Numbered from the stretch's first letter, positions 44,017 through 52,614 are shown. The stretch: 64,000 nt of DNA from Alkalihalobacillus pseudalcaliphilus (GCA_001038565.1 LFJO01000003.1:178849-242848); one strand, 5' to 3'. Notes: generated by a model not told the origin, from the letters alone. Numbers and translations are program-made.

Positions 44017-44784
44017 ATGGAATTGTCTTATGCATTTCAAACAGATACCGGACAAATTCGGTCACACAATGAGGATAATGGTGGGATTTTCACGAACGAA
44101 ACAGGTATTCTTGCCGTCGTAGCTGATGGTATGGGAGGACATTTAGCAGGAGACGTTGCTAGTTTAATGACGAAGGATTTCTTTGATGAAGCTTGGTCAA
44201 AGAATCCTACTCTAGCCAGTGCAAAAGAAGCGGAAAAGTGGTTGAATGAGCAAGTGCAAGTGGTCAATGGCCAGCTTTATAAACATGCAGAATCCAACTC
44301 GGAGTGTCACGGAATGGGTACGACGCTTGTTCTAGCTATTTGTACAAAGGAGTACATAACGATTGGCCATATTGGTGACAGTCGTATTTATTTAAAAAAT
44401 GATTTTGGTTTTTTAGCTAAAACGAGTGATCATTCCCTTGTACAGGAGTTGGTCAAATCAGGTCAAATTACTGTAGAAGAAGCAGAGAATCACCCGCGTA
44501 GAAATGTGGTACTTCGTGCACTCGGGACAGAAAGAGAGATATTACCTGATGTACAAACGTTCTTTGTTGAAGGGAATGAACTCGTTCTGCTTTGTTCAGA
44601 TGGGCTATCAGACAAAGTAGGGTTGAGTGATTTTGAACAAGTAATAAAAGCAGAAGGAACGCTAGAGGAAAAGGCGAATGCTCTTGTGAACTTAGCCAAT
44701 GAGCGCGGCGGAGAGGACAATATCACCGTAGCATTAGTCAAATATCCAGCTTATCATGAACAAGAAAGTGAAATGGAACAATGA
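44017..44784 (+). CDS. prpC: PP2C-family serine/threonine phosphatase PrpC
   Basis: PrpC dephosphorylates PrkC and its targets (for example EF-G and CpgA in B. subtilis). The 255-residue Mn-dependent phosphatase shows TDTGQIRSHNEDN at the N-terminus, the metal-binding VVADGMGGH, IGHIGDSRIY and the C-terminal GGEDNITVAL. ATG 44017 follows AAAGGGG; the longer frame from 43957 overlaps rsmB. The stop overlaps the prkC ATG (ATGA), pairing phosphatase and kinase. Confidence 0.95.
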   Translation: MELSYAFQTDTGQIRSHNEDNGGIFTNETGILAVVADGMGGHLAGDVASLMTKDFFDEAWSKNPTLASAKEAEKWLNEQVQVVNGQLYKHAESNSECHGMGTTLVLAICTKEYITIGHIGDSRIYLKNDFGFLAKTSDHSLVQELVKSGQITVEEAENHPRRNVVLRALGTEREILPDVQTFFVEGNELVLLCSDGLSDKVGLSDFEQVIKAEGTLEEKANALVNLANERGGEDNITVALVKYPAYHEQESEMEQ

Positions 44785-46859
44785 TTGGACAAAGAATTAA
44801 TGGTCGCTATGAAGTAAAAGAAGTTATTGGTGGCGGTGGAATGGCCCATGTTTATTTGGCGCTCGATGTCATTCTAGACCGTATGGTAGCAGTGAAAGTA
44901 TTGCAACCCCACTTTTCTAGCGATAATCAATTTATTAAAAGGTTCAGGCGAGAGGCTCAAGCCGCAACGAGTTTAGCCCATGATAATGTGGTGAATATTT
45001 ATGATGTCGGTGAAGATGGTGATACGTACTATATTGTCATGGAGTATGTGAAAGGGCAAACATTGAAAGAACTTATTGAAGATGTTGGCCCACTACCTTT
45101 ACACCAAGCTATTGAGATTATGGATCAAATTCTCAGTGCAATTTCTCATGCTCATGATAATCATATTGTTCATCGTGACATTAAGCCACATAATATTTTA
45201 ATTCGTGACGATGGTGTGGCAAAGGTTGCCGATTTTGGTATTGCAAGAGCGATGAGTACAGCAACGATTACTCATACGAATTCGGTGATGGGGTCTGTTC
45301 ATTATTTATCGCCAGAGCAAGCTAGAGGTGGACATGTTACCTACAAATCGGACTTATATTCATTAGGTATTGTCTTTTTTGAAATGCTAACAGGTAATTT
45401 GCCTTTTTCAGGTGATACGGCTGTATCTATTGCTATTAAGCATTTGCAAAATGATATTCCTTCAGCAAAAGCGATGATTCCGAGCTTACCGCAAAGTATT
45501 GAGAATATAATACGAAAAGCAACAGTTAAGGACCCGCTTCATCGTTATGAATCGATTCGTTCGATGAGATACGATTTAGAAACAGCGATGGATCCTGGAC
45601 GAGTGAATGAAGAGCCTTTTGTCTTACATGATCACGATCATGAAGTCACAAAAGCGATTCCAATTATTAAATCATTATCAAACCAGCCTGACTTAAGTAA
45701 AACAATTGAAGCAACCCCTTCAAAGACAGAAATGGCTCAGGTGAAGTCTGAGCAAGAAACTGAATCAAAGGAACCAGCTGATAAGAAAAAGGAGAAAAAG
45801 CCAAAGAAAAAGAAATCCAAAGCGAAAAGATGGTTAATAGGAATTGGCATTGCCTTAATTGTATTGTTATTCGCTGGGATTGCCACTTTTGCTTTTATGC
45901 CGGGTTTATTTAAGGTTGATGAGGTTGAAGTGCCTGATTTTACTCACATGACGGTTGAGGAAGCTGAAGAGGAATTGATTGATTTAGGGATTGATTTAGT
46001 GTTTGAGTTACATGAGGTTACGAGTAATCAAGTTAATGAAGAAGATGAATTTGAAGGTGAACAGGTTGTCAGACAAAGGCCTTCTGCTGGTTCGGTAGTT
46101 AAAGAGGGAGCAACTGTTCATTTATATGTTTTACTAGCAGATGAAGAAGTTGAAATTCCTAGTGTCATTGGTGAACCGATTGAAAGAGCAACGAGAATTT
46201 TAGAAGATTTAGGTTTCGCGGTCAAAACGGAAGAAGTGGAAAGTACACAGACACCGGGTATCGTCTTGGAACAAACACCTTCTAGAGGGGAGCTTGTTGT
46301 ACCAGGTGAAACCGAAATTGAATTAAAGTACAGTGTCGATTCTCGTTTTCGACTACAACCATTGGATGGCATGAGTCGCAGTGAAGTAGAAGAGTATTTT
46401 GATGAGCAAGGTCTTGAGGCGGATTTCCGTGAAGATTTCCATGTGTCGATTGAAGAAGACCATGTTATTAGCTATTCACCTGATGCATACTCCAATTTGT
46501 TACCTGGAGATACGGTCAGGGTCATTCTTTCAAAGGGACCTGAGCCGGTTGAAGAGCCAGAGCCTGATGAGGAAGAGCCACCAGAAGAGGATGCAGATGT
46601 GGGGACAGAAGAGCGACGTGTCCGGATAACGCCGGAAATTCCATCTGACCTAGCAGGTACGGCTTTTGATATTCGTATTGTTGTCACGGATGTACAATCA
46701 AATGGTGAAGAAAGAGTTGTCGTTGACGAACAAATAACGGAAACGAAAGAATTCATTATTCATTTGCTTGTTAGTGAAGAACAGGACGGTATCGTTCAAA
46801 CGTTCGTGAATGGCGAATTAAATGAAGATTTATCTGAAGTAGTGAAATATAATCAATAA
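44781..46859 (+). CDS. prkC: Serine/threonine protein kinase PrkC with PASTA domains
   Basis: PrkC is a membrane kinase that senses peptidoglycan fragments and stimulates spore germination and stationary-phase signalling. The 692-residue protein has the kinase motifs GGGGMAHVYLA, VAVKVL, HRDIKPHNIL (Asp133), DFGIARA and the SPEQARG block. A lysine-rich juxtamembrane segment leads to one TM helix near 349-371. Extracellular PASTA repeats run from about 380 to 590, followed by an acidic Pro/Glu linker and a C-terminal beta-rich domain, the order seen in B. subtilis PrkC. Confidence 0.95.
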   Translation: MIGQRINGRYEVKEVIGGGGMAHVYLALDVILDRMVAVKVLQPHFSSDNQFIKRFRREAQAATSLAHDNVVNIYDVGEDGDTYYIVMEYVKGQTLKELIEDVGPLPLHQAIEIMDQILSAISHAHDNHIVHRDIKPHNILIRDDGVAKVADFGIARAMSTATITHTNSVMGSVHYLSPEQARGGHVTYKSDLYSLGIVFFEMLTGNLPFSGDTAVSIAIKHLQNDIPSAKAMIPSLPQSIENIIRKATVKDPLHRYESIRSMRYDLETAMDPGRVNEEPFVLHDHDHEVTKAIPIIKSLSNQPDLSKTIEATPSKTEMAQVKSEQETESKEPADKKKEKKPKKKKSKAKRWLIGIGIALIVLLFAGIATFAFMPGLFKVDEVEVPDFTHMTVEEAEEELIDLGIDLVFELHEVTSNQVNEEDEFEGEQVVRQRPSAGSVVKEGATVHLYVLLADEEVEIPSVIGEPIERATRILEDLGFAVKTEEVESTQTPGIVLEQTPSRGELVVPGETEIELKYSVDSRFRLQPLDGMSRSEVEEYFDEQGLEADFREDFHVSIEEDHVISYSPDAYSNLLPGDTVRVILSKGPEPVEEPEPDEEEPPEEDADVGTEERRVRITPEIPSDLAGTAFDIRIVVTDVQSNGEERVVVDEQITETKEFIIHLLVSEEQDGIVQTFVNGELNEDLSEVVKYNQ

Positions 46860-46879
46860 CAAAATGTTGGAGGGTATAC

Positions 46880-47767
46880 ATGGCAACCGGAAAGATTATG
46901 AAAGCTTTAAGTGGGTTTTATTATGTTCAAGCTGGAGATGAACTGTACCAATGTCGCGGTCGTGGGAACTTCCGTAACCGTGGCATTAAGCCACTTGTTG
47001 GTGATACTGTTGAATTTGAGGCCGCCAATCGTACGGATGGATATATTCTAGATGTCGCTCGGCGTAAAAATGAACTAATTCGCCCACCGATTGCTAATGT
47101 AGACCAAGCATTGCTCGTTTTTTCGGCACAAGAACCAGGTTTCAGTGCAGCGTTACTAGACCGTTTTTTAGTGCATATTGAATCTAATCGGATTGAACCA
47201 CTTATTATTATAAGCAAGATGGATTTGGTCGATGAAACACTGGTAGAAACAATCAAACAGTATCAGAGCGTGTATGAAAAAATCGGTTATACGGTCTTGT
47301 TAACGACAACACTTGATGAAACTTCCGCACAGCAACTACTACCATTTATTAAAGATCAAATATCAGTCATTGCTGGACAATCTGGTGTAGGGAAATCATC
47401 TTTGTTAAATGTATTAGATGCTGACTTAAAAATTGAAACGAATGAAATATCGAATCATTTAGGGCGAGGAAAACATACAACACGCCATGTAGAACTTATC
47501 CAAGTTGGTGAGGGTCTGATTGCAGATACGCCGGGGTTTAGTTCTTTAGACTTTGCGCAAATGGAAGGTGAAGAGTTAAGTGAGTATTTTCCAGAAATGC
47601 TTGAACGTTTAGCTCAATGTAAGTTCCGAGGATGCACACATACGTCTGAGCCAAAATGTGCGGTAAAGGATGCGGTTGAGCAAGGAGAGATTGCGGCCTC
47701 GAGGTATGAGCATTATCAACAGTTTTTAGAAGAAATTCTGACCCAAAAAAGGAGATATGACCGATGA
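46880..47767 (+). CDS. rsgA: Ribosome small subunit-dependent GTPase RsgA (CpgA)
   Basis: RsgA is a circularly permuted GTPase that checks late 30S assembly. The 295-residue protein has an N-terminal OB fold (RGRGNFRNRGIKPLVGD), G4-like ISKMDLVD near residue 112, G1 GQSGVGKSSLLN near 168, DTPGFSS near 218 and the C-terminal zinc knuckle (CKFRGCTHTSEPKC). The circular order G4-G1-G3 is visible. TGGAGGG precedes the ATG. The stop overlaps the rpe ATG. Confidence 0.96.
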   Translation: MATGKIMKALSGFYYVQAGDELYQCRGRGNFRNRGIKPLVGDTVEFEAANRTDGYILDVARRKNELIRPPIANVDQALLVFSAQEPGFSAALLDRFLVHIESNRIEPLIIISKMDLVDETLVETIKQYQSVYEKIGYTVLLTTTLDETSAQQLLPFIKDQISVIAGQSGVGKSSLLNVLDADLKIETNEISNHLGRGKHTTRHVELIQVGEGLIADTPGFSSLDFAQMEGEELSEYFPEMLERLAQCKFRGCTHTSEPKCAVKDAVEQGEIAASRYEHYQQFLEEILTQKRRYDR

Positions 47768-48411
47768 TCAAGATTGCCCCTTCCATATTATCTGCTGACT
47801 TTTCAAAGTTAGGTGCTGAAATTATCGATGTAGAAAAGGGTGGAGCGGATTATATTCATATCGACGTTATGGATGGACATTTTGTTCCAAATATTACGAT
47901 AGGACCTCTCGTTGTGGAAGCAATTCGACCTTTAACGAAGCTGCCATTAGATGTACATTTAATGATTGAAAACCCAGATGCGTACATTAGTGATTTCGTG
48001 AAAGCTGGAGCAGACATTATTTCTGTCCATGTCGAAGCTTGTCCACATTTACATCGAACGGTTCATTTAATCAAAGAGCAAGGTGTAAAAGCAGGTGTCG
48101 TGATTAATCCAGCGACTTCTGTTAGTGTGCTTGAACCCATTCTTGACGATGTTGACTTAATCTTATTTATGACTGTAAATCCCGGATTTGGTGGGCAATC
48201 TTTTATCCATTCTGTTTTACCTAAGATTGAAGCCGTAGCAAAGCTTGTAGCGGAAAAAGAATTAGAAGTAGAAATTGAGGTTGACGGTGGGGTTAATGCA
48301 GAAACCGCCAAACTATGTGTGGAAGCAGGAGCCAACGTACTCGTAGCAGGCTCTGCTATCTACAATCAACCAAATCGAAGTGAAGCCATAAAGGCCATTC
48401 GAAACAAATAA
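47764..48411 (+). CDS. rpe: Ribulose-phosphate 3-epimerase
   Basis: Rpe interconverts ribulose- and xylulose-5-phosphate in the pentose phosphate pathway. The 215-residue TIM barrel has IAPSILSADFSKLG, the metal-binding DVMDGHFVPNITIG, DVHLMIENP, VNPGFGGQSFI and the catalytic EVDGGVN. Its start overlaps the rsgA stop (ATGA). In B. subtilis thiN follows; here a terminator and a gene remnant follow. Confidence 0.96.
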   Translation: MIKIAPSILSADFSKLGAEIIDVEKGGADYIHIDVMDGHFVPNITIGPLVVEAIRPLTKLPLDVHLMIENPDAYISDFVKAGADIISVHVEACPHLHRTVHLIKEQGVKAGVVINPATSVSVLEPILDDVDLILFMTVNPGFGGQSFIHSVLPKIEAVAKLVAEKELEVEIEVDGGVNAETAKLCVEAGANVLVAGSAIYNQPNRSEAIKAIRNK

Positions 48412-48450
48412 AAAGCAGCACATTGCCTTTAGCATCAACTTAAAAAAACA

Positions 48451-48490
48451 AACCGATGATTTTTTTAGTAAAAGGTCATCGGTTTTTATT
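48451..48490 (+). terminator. Terminator after rpe
   Basis: AACCGATGA pairs with TCATCGGTT and is followed by TTTATT. It closes the long fmt-to-rpe transcription unit. Confidence 0.82.
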
Positions 48491-48499
48491 ATCCATAGT

Positions 48500-48687
48500 T
48501 TATCGAATACATAACAGCTGAAACAACCGGAGGCAATGGGGTTGATAAACGTATTGATGTTCTGACTGTAGCCCTTTACAGTGGGATACATATTGATGAG
48601 TTGCAACATTTAGATTTAGCCTATGCTCCGCCTTATAATGGTACGTGGGATCCGCTCCAACAGGCTGCAAGACGTGTGAAGTTTTAG
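48500..48687 (+). pseudogene. 3' remnant of a CoA-disulfide reductase-like flavoprotein gene
   Basis: The frame ending at TAG 48685-48687 encodes TTGGNGVDKRIDVLTVALYS, then ELQHLDLAYAPPYNGTWDPL and RVKF. The blocks GVDKRIDV and LDLAYAPP-DP are the conserved C-terminal part of the pyridine nucleotide-disulfide oxidoreductases (CoA disulfide reductase/NADH oxidase type). An in-frame TAG lies just upstream near 48497, no start or ribosome site exists, and the FAD and NAD domains are missing. It directly abuts the rpe terminator, in the usual place of thiN, and looks like leftover of an insertion or rearrangement. Confidence 0.8.
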
Positions 48688-48743
48688 TAAGAGTCTAAAA
48701 GGGGAATAAAAGTAAGTAACTAAATTAGGATGGAGGCGGTGAC

Positions 48744-48992
48744 ATGACTAAACATGAAGAATTAATAGCGAGTGATTACAGAAGGTATCAAGGTGAGGAT
48801 GTAGATGTTTATTTTAATAAAGAGATCTGTACACACTCAGGTAACTGTGTCCAAAGCTTACCAGAAGTTTTTGATGTGAAAAGGAAGCCTTGGATACGTG
48901 CAGATCGTGAACAGGCAAATCAAGTGATTGAAACGATCAAAAAGTGTCCAAGCGGTGCTTTGCAATACGTAGAAAAGAGGGATGTACAATGA
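48744..48992 (+). CDS. YjdI-like divergent 4Fe-4S mono-cluster protein
   Basis: This 82-residue protein resembles the Fer4_19 (YjdI) family: YRRYQGEDVDVYFNKEICTHSGNCVQSLPEVFD, then KKCPSGALQY (given in pieces). Cys near residues 31 and 37 and the CPSGAL cysteine are likely cluster ligands. GGAGGCGG precedes the ATG. The stop overlaps the start of the acetyltransferase gene (ATGA). The same yjdI-yjdJ pair is known in E. coli, which supports the call, but the role is unknown. Confidence 0.85.
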   Translation: MTKHEELIASDYRRYQGEDVDVYFNKEICTHSGNCVQSLPEVFDVKRKPWIRADREQANQVIETIKKCPSGALQYVEKRDVQ

Positions 48993-49270
48993 TTACGATT
49001 ACAAAAGAAGAAAAAAGACATGTCGTAAAGAATGATCATGGAGAAGTCGTTGGTGAAATTACCTTTGTGCCAATAGGGGCTGATAAAATTATCATTGACC
49101 ATACATTTGTTGATAATTCAATGCGTGGAGAAGGACTAGCTGCCAAATTAGTGGCTTCCGTCGTTGAACGCATGAAAGAAGAAGGGAAAAAAATCATTCC
49201 ACTTTGCCCATTTGCAAAATCTGAATTCGAAAAGAACGAATCATATCAAGAAATCCTAGCATCCCGTTAA
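48989..49270 (+). CDS. YjdJ/NATD1-like GNAT acetyltransferase
   Basis: This 93-residue short GNAT domain contains the acetyl-CoA loop MRGEGLAAKLVASVVE and the C-terminal KIIPLCPFAKSEFEKN, typical of the Acetyltransf_CG (YjdJ/NATD1) group. The substrate is unknown. I chose ATG 48989, overlapping the ferredoxin-like gene's stop, over an upstream in-frame start at 48944 that would sit within it. Coupling to YjdI suggests a shared task. Confidence 0.85.
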   Translation: MITITKEEKRHVVKNDHGEVVGEITFVPIGADKIIIDHTFVDNSMRGEGLAAKLVASVVERMKEEGKKIIPLCPFAKSEFEKNESYQEILASR

Positions 49271-49309
49271 TGTAATCGATGTAATGGTTCAAAGGTACTG
49301 AAGGAACCG

Positions 49310-49471
49310 GTTATAGTGGACGAGTCATGCGGAGACTCCCTCGGGACGTAGTGGTAGAGCTGAGATCTAGGGGCGTAGCCAATCAGCACACCATAGGACG
49401 TGGAGCATGATTTTCGGTAGCAGCAAGTAGACGTCCGCCTATGAGTATTAGCACTAACTATTACACAAAAG
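49310..49471 (+). repeat. Dispersed intergenic element, type A copy 3
   Basis: The core TTTTCGGTAG (49411-49420) is preceded by GGACGTGGAGCATGA and followed by AGTATTAGCACTAAC; the end is TTACACAAAA. The upstream half carries GGAGACTCCCTCGGGACGTA and AGCTGAGATCTA, resembling the first copy at 5195. No gene is present. Confidence 0.7.
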
Positions 49472-49647
49472 GTATCATCGCCAGTAATTGGTGATGATGT
49501 CTTTTCTTTGTTTGTAGATCTGTCATATTTATAATTATGTGGCATAAGCTTGATTGTAAAGAAAAGTGAATTTGGATCATCGGTCATTCACAGTTAAGAA
49601 AAAAGTATGCATAGTTTATAAGCGGTGAATATACTAGTAAAGAAAGA

Positions 49648-49720
49648 GCTTATCTAGCTTAGCTGAGCGTCATACAAGACGCCCCTAGTATATAACTAGC
49701 TTAAAGGCTAGCTAGAATTT
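49648..49720 (+). ncRNA. Candidate structured RNA upstream of spoVM
   Basis: TCTAGCT (49652-49658) can pair with AGCTAGA (49709-49715). Inside are GCGTC/GACGC (49666-49670 with 49677-49681) and CTAGC/GCTAG (49695-49699 with 49706-49710), which competes with the outer stem. The pairing is suggestive only; it could be a folded 5' leader of spoVM or chance. I see no clear sigma E promoter. Confidence 0.3.
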
Positions 49721-49805
49721 GCTTTTCGTACGGAAGTTATAGATGACCCACATGTCATTATATGCAGTAAATTCGTTGGTCATATCAGTTTGAGGAGGAG
49801 GATTT

Positions 49806-49886
49806 ATGAAATTCTACACTATCAAGCTACCGAAATTTATAGGTGGATTTGTGAAGGTCATTCTAAGCTCATTTAAAAAAGGGTAA
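49806..49886 (+). CDS. spoVM: Stage V sporulation protein M (26-residue amphipathic peptide)
   Basis: SpoVM is a tiny mother-cell peptide that recognises the convex forespore membrane and anchors the coat ATPase SpoIVA; it also inhibits FtsH. The 26 codons read MKFYTIKLPKFIGGFVKV then ILSSFKKG, closely matching the B. subtilis peptide, including Pro9 and the amphipathic helix. GAGGAGGAGG precedes the ATG, and a strong terminator starts 2 bp after the stop. The position before rpmB matches B. subtilis. Confidence 0.96.
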   Translation: MKFYTIKLPKFIGGFVKVILSSFKKG

Positions 49887-49887
49887 C

Positions 49888-49918
49888 AAAAAAACACCGA
49901 ATCCCGGTGTTTTTTTGT
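49888..49918. terminator. Terminator between convergent spoVM and rpmB
   Basis: AACACCG and CGGTGTT form a hairpin (AATCC loop) flanked by AAAAAA and TTTTTTT, so it can work in both directions. Confidence 0.9.
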
Positions 49919-49933
49919 TTCGTTCATTTTCAA

Positions 49934-50122
49934 TTATACGCGTTCTACTTTACCTGATTTAAGAGCACGTGCAGAAACGTATACACGCTTAGGCTTGCCG
50001 TCAACTAAAATACGAACCTTTTGAACGTTTACACCCCAACTGCGCTTTGTTTTATTTAAAGCGTGAGAACGTTTGTTACCGCTTTTAGCCTGTTTTCCAG
50101 TAATGTAACATTTACGAGCCAT
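49934..50122 (-). CDS. rpmB: 50S ribosomal protein L28
   Basis: L28 is a small basic large-subunit protein. The 62-residue product reads [20 protein letters not shown], then the NKTKRSW and [20 protein letters not shown] blocks. The start at 50122 follows AAGGAGGTG; the longer open frame to 50266 is untranslated leader. It has no CxxC zinc pair, only one Cys, so it is the zinc-free form. It is transcribed divergently from yloU. Confidence 0.97.
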   Translation of the reverse strand: MARKCYITGKQAKSGNKRSHALNKTKRSWGVNVQKVRILVDGKPKRVYVSARALKSGKVERV

Positions 50123-50264
50123 GGAAAGCACCTCCTTATTGATACAATACGAATTCATCCGAATCATACTTGAATATATTAGCATAGCACATAAGAGAAT
50201 GCAATAGAATTCACCAAATATGATCAAGTAAATGGACTTGACACCTTGTTTATGGTACGCTTTC

Positions 50265-50276
50265 AAAAGCGCTTTT
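50265..50276. promoter_or_regulatory. Cre-like palindrome between rpmB and yloU
   Basis: AAAAGCGCTTTT is a perfect palindrome resembling the core of a CcpA cre site (AARCGYTT), but the flanking TG and CA of a good cre are absent. It may be a regulatory site or simply a hairpin. Confidence 0.25.
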
Positions 50277-50345
50277 AAAAATACCTAGATTATAGTAAAA
50301 TGGCTATAACCCAAAAAGTCGTTGACTCATAAGGAGGAATGTACA

Positions 50346-50708
50346 TTGTCTATCGAATTAAAAACACATTTAGGTGTTGTAGATGTTTCAACTGAGGTTG
50401 TCGCGACAATTGCAGGTGGAGCGGCTGTAGATTGTTACGGAATCGTTGGAATGGCTTCTCAAAAACAAATAAAAGATGGGTTAAGTGAATTATTAGGTAA
50501 AGAGAACTTCCGAAAAGGTGTCGTGATTCGTGAAGTAGAAGAAGAAATTCACATTGATATGTATATCATTGTAAGTTACGGTACAAAAATTTCAGAAGTA
50601 GCTTATAATGTTCAAACAAAAGTCAAATATCAATTAGAACAAATGTTAGGTCTTGATGTGGATTCCGTGAATATTTTCGTTCAAGGGGTTCGTGTCACGA
50701 ATCCGTAG
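50346..50708 (+). CDS. yloU: Asp23/YloU family envelope stress protein
   Basis: This 120-residue protein belongs to the Asp23 family: IELKTHLGVVDVSTEV, VATIAGGAAVDCYGIVGMAS, HIDMYIIVSYGTKISEVA and the C-terminal VNIFVQGVRVTNP. The family is membrane-associated in Staphylococcus; here the role is undefined. TTG 50346 is the start because AAGGAGGAATG precedes it, and the family begins SIELK. It is followed 23 bp later by yloV. Confidence 0.93.
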   Translation: MSIELKTHLGVVDVSTEVVATIAGGAAVDCYGIVGMASQKQIKDGLSELLGKENFRKGVVIREVEEEIHIDMYIIVSYGTKISEVAYNVQTKVKYQLEQMLGLDVDSVNIFVQGVRVTNP

Positions 50709-50731
50709 GTGCTGTTAAGGAGGAAATGTAA

Positions 50732-52417
50732 GTGTCAATAAAACAGATTGAAGGTCAAAAGCTGGCTCAAATGTTCATTGAAGGGGCCGGCCAATTGTCA
50801 CGCCATGTAAAGGTTGTAGATTCTTTAAATGTTTTCCCTGTTCCAGATGGTGATACTGGAACAAATATGAATCTGTCGATTACTTCTGGTGTTAAAGAAG
50901 TGAAACAGCAAACAAGTGAAGATGTAGGTAAGGTTGCTAGTGCTTTTGCTAAAGGTTTATTAATGGGAGCTCGAGGTAATTCAGGAGTTATCCTCTCTCA
51001 ATTATTCCGCGGGTTTTCTAAAGCGGTTGAGGGAAAAAAGGAAATCAATGCTACAGAGTTTGCTCAAGCTTTTGAACGTGGAGTAGAGACAGCTTATAAA
51101 GCTGTTATGAAACCCGTTGAAGGAACGATATTAACTGTCGCAAAGGATGCTGCCAAACAAGCCGTTTCATCAGCCAAGAAACAATCTGATATCGTAAAAG
51201 TAATGGAGGATTTACTCAAAGAAGGAAAAGCCTCGCTTAAGCGTACACCAGATTTATTACCTGTTCTTAAAGAAGTTGGGGTTGTTGATTCTGGTGGCCA
51301 AGGATTAATTTATATCTATGAAGGGTTTTTAGCGATTTTACGCGGCGGCGAAGTAAGTGCCGAGTTTGCTGAAGAATCGAATGCAATGGATACATTAATT
51401 AAGGTTGAGCATCATGCTCAAAGTCATATGTCGACAGAAGATATTGTTTATGGCTACTGTACAGAAGTAATGGTTAGATTTGAAGAGGGAAAATTAAAAG
51501 AGTCTCCATATAATGAAAATGCTTTTCGTGAGAGCTTGAGTGAAATCGGTGACTCGTTATTAGTTGTTTCAGATGAAGACCTTTTAAAGGTACATATCCA
51601 TGCTGAAACTCCTGGTGAAGTTTTATCGCGAGCTCAAGTCTATGGCGAGATGATTCATATTAAGATCGAAAACATGCGCGAGCAGCATACAAGTCTTTTA
51701 GAAGAAGGACATGCTGTTTATGAAGAAACAACGACCTCAGAACAGACACCAAAAGAAAAAAGTGAATTTGGAATCATTGCTGTAACGATGGGCGAAGGCG
51801 TAGGGAAGTTATTTAAAGGCTTAGGGGCTGGCGTCGTCATTGAAGGCGGGCAAACAATGAATCCAAGTACGGAAGATATTGTAAAAGCAATTGAAGAAGT
51901 TCATGCGAAGAACATCATCATTTTACCTAATAATAGCAACATTATTATGGCAGCCGACCAAGCTGCTGAAGTTGCTACAGAAAATGTTTCGGTTGTGAAA
52001 TCAAAAACAGTTCCACAAGGTTTAGCTGCCTTACTAGCATTTAACCCAAATCAAGGTTTGGAAGAGAATGCTGGTTTAATGGAGTCGGCTATGTCTGAGA
52101 TTAAATCGGGCCAAGTGACATTCGCTGTACGTGATACGTCTATGGATGGACTTGAAATTAAAAAAGACGACTTTATGGGAATTTCTGATAAGAAAATCGT
52201 TAGTTGTGGAGAAGATAAGTTAGATGTAACGAAAAAACTTATGGATCAAATGATCGATGAGGATAGTGAAATCGTGACGATTCTTCAAGGTGAAGATGCA
52301 ACAGATGAAGAATCTGAGCTTATTTATCAATATATTGAAGAAAGCTACCCTGAGGTAGAGATTGATCTCCATAAAGGTGACCAACCACTTTATTCATTCA
52401 TTATTTCAGTAGAATAA
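50732..52417 (+). CDS. yloV: Fatty acid kinase FakA-type protein (DAK2/DegV-associated, YloV)
   Basis: FakA phosphorylates exogenous fatty acids held by DegV-type FakB proteins. The 561-residue protein has an N-terminal DAK2 (DhaL) ATP-binding domain with NVFPVPDGDTGTNM and KGLLMGARGNSGVILSQL, a middle domain, and a C-terminal FakA domain with FGIIAVTMGEGVGKLFKGLGA and LPNNSNIIMAADQAAE. GTG follows AGGAGGAAA. The position after yloU is as in B. subtilis. No fakB is in the window. Confidence 0.92.
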   Translation: MSIKQIEGQKLAQMFIEGAGQLSRHVKVVDSLNVFPVPDGDTGTNMNLSITSGVKEVKQQTSEDVGKVASAFAKGLLMGARGNSGVILSQLFRGFSKAVEGKKEINATEFAQAFERGVETAYKAVMKPVEGTILTVAKDAAKQAVSSAKKQSDIVKVMEDLLKEGKASLKRTPDLLPVLKEVGVVDSGGQGLIYIYEGFLAILRGGEVSAEFAEESNAMDTLIKVEHHAQSHMSTEDIVYGYCTEVMVRFEEGKLKESPYNENAFRESLSEIGDSLLVVSDEDLLKVHIHAETPGEVLSRAQVYGEMIHIKIENMREQHTSLLEEGHAVYEETTTSEQTPKEKSEFGIIAVTMGEGVGKLFKGLGAGVVIEGGQTMNPSTEDIVKAIEEVHAKNIIILPNNSNIIMAADQAAEVATENVSVVKSKTVPQGLAALLAFNPNQGLEENAGLMESAMSEIKSGQVTFAVRDTSMDGLEIKKDDFMGISDKKIVSCGEDKLDVTKKLMDQMIDEDSEIVTILQGEDATDEESELIYQYIEESYPEVEIDLHKGDQPLYSFIISVE

Positions 52418-52444
52418 AGTAGGGCATTGATAACGAATAACGAA

Positions 52445-52479
52445 AAGCTGTTTATTCCTCGTGAATAAGCAGTTTTTTT
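52445..52479 (+). terminator. Terminator after yloV
   Basis: GCTGTTTATTC pairs with GAATAAGCAG (one mismatch) over a 5-nt loop, followed by seven T. Confidence 0.85.
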
Positions 52480-52614
52480 CATGAGGAAAAGACTAATATA
52501 GTTAACGTTTCCTTTAATTCATGCTAAGATAAAAGAGAATGGCTATGAAGGATAAACATTTTTTTAATATATAGTAACGAAGCTATCAAGTTATGTCAGA
52601 CACTATCGGATGAG

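Noticed and set aside
50123-50266. N-terminal extension of L28
   Set aside because: L28 starts at MARKCY with AAGGAGGTG directly upstream; the extension is leader sequence.
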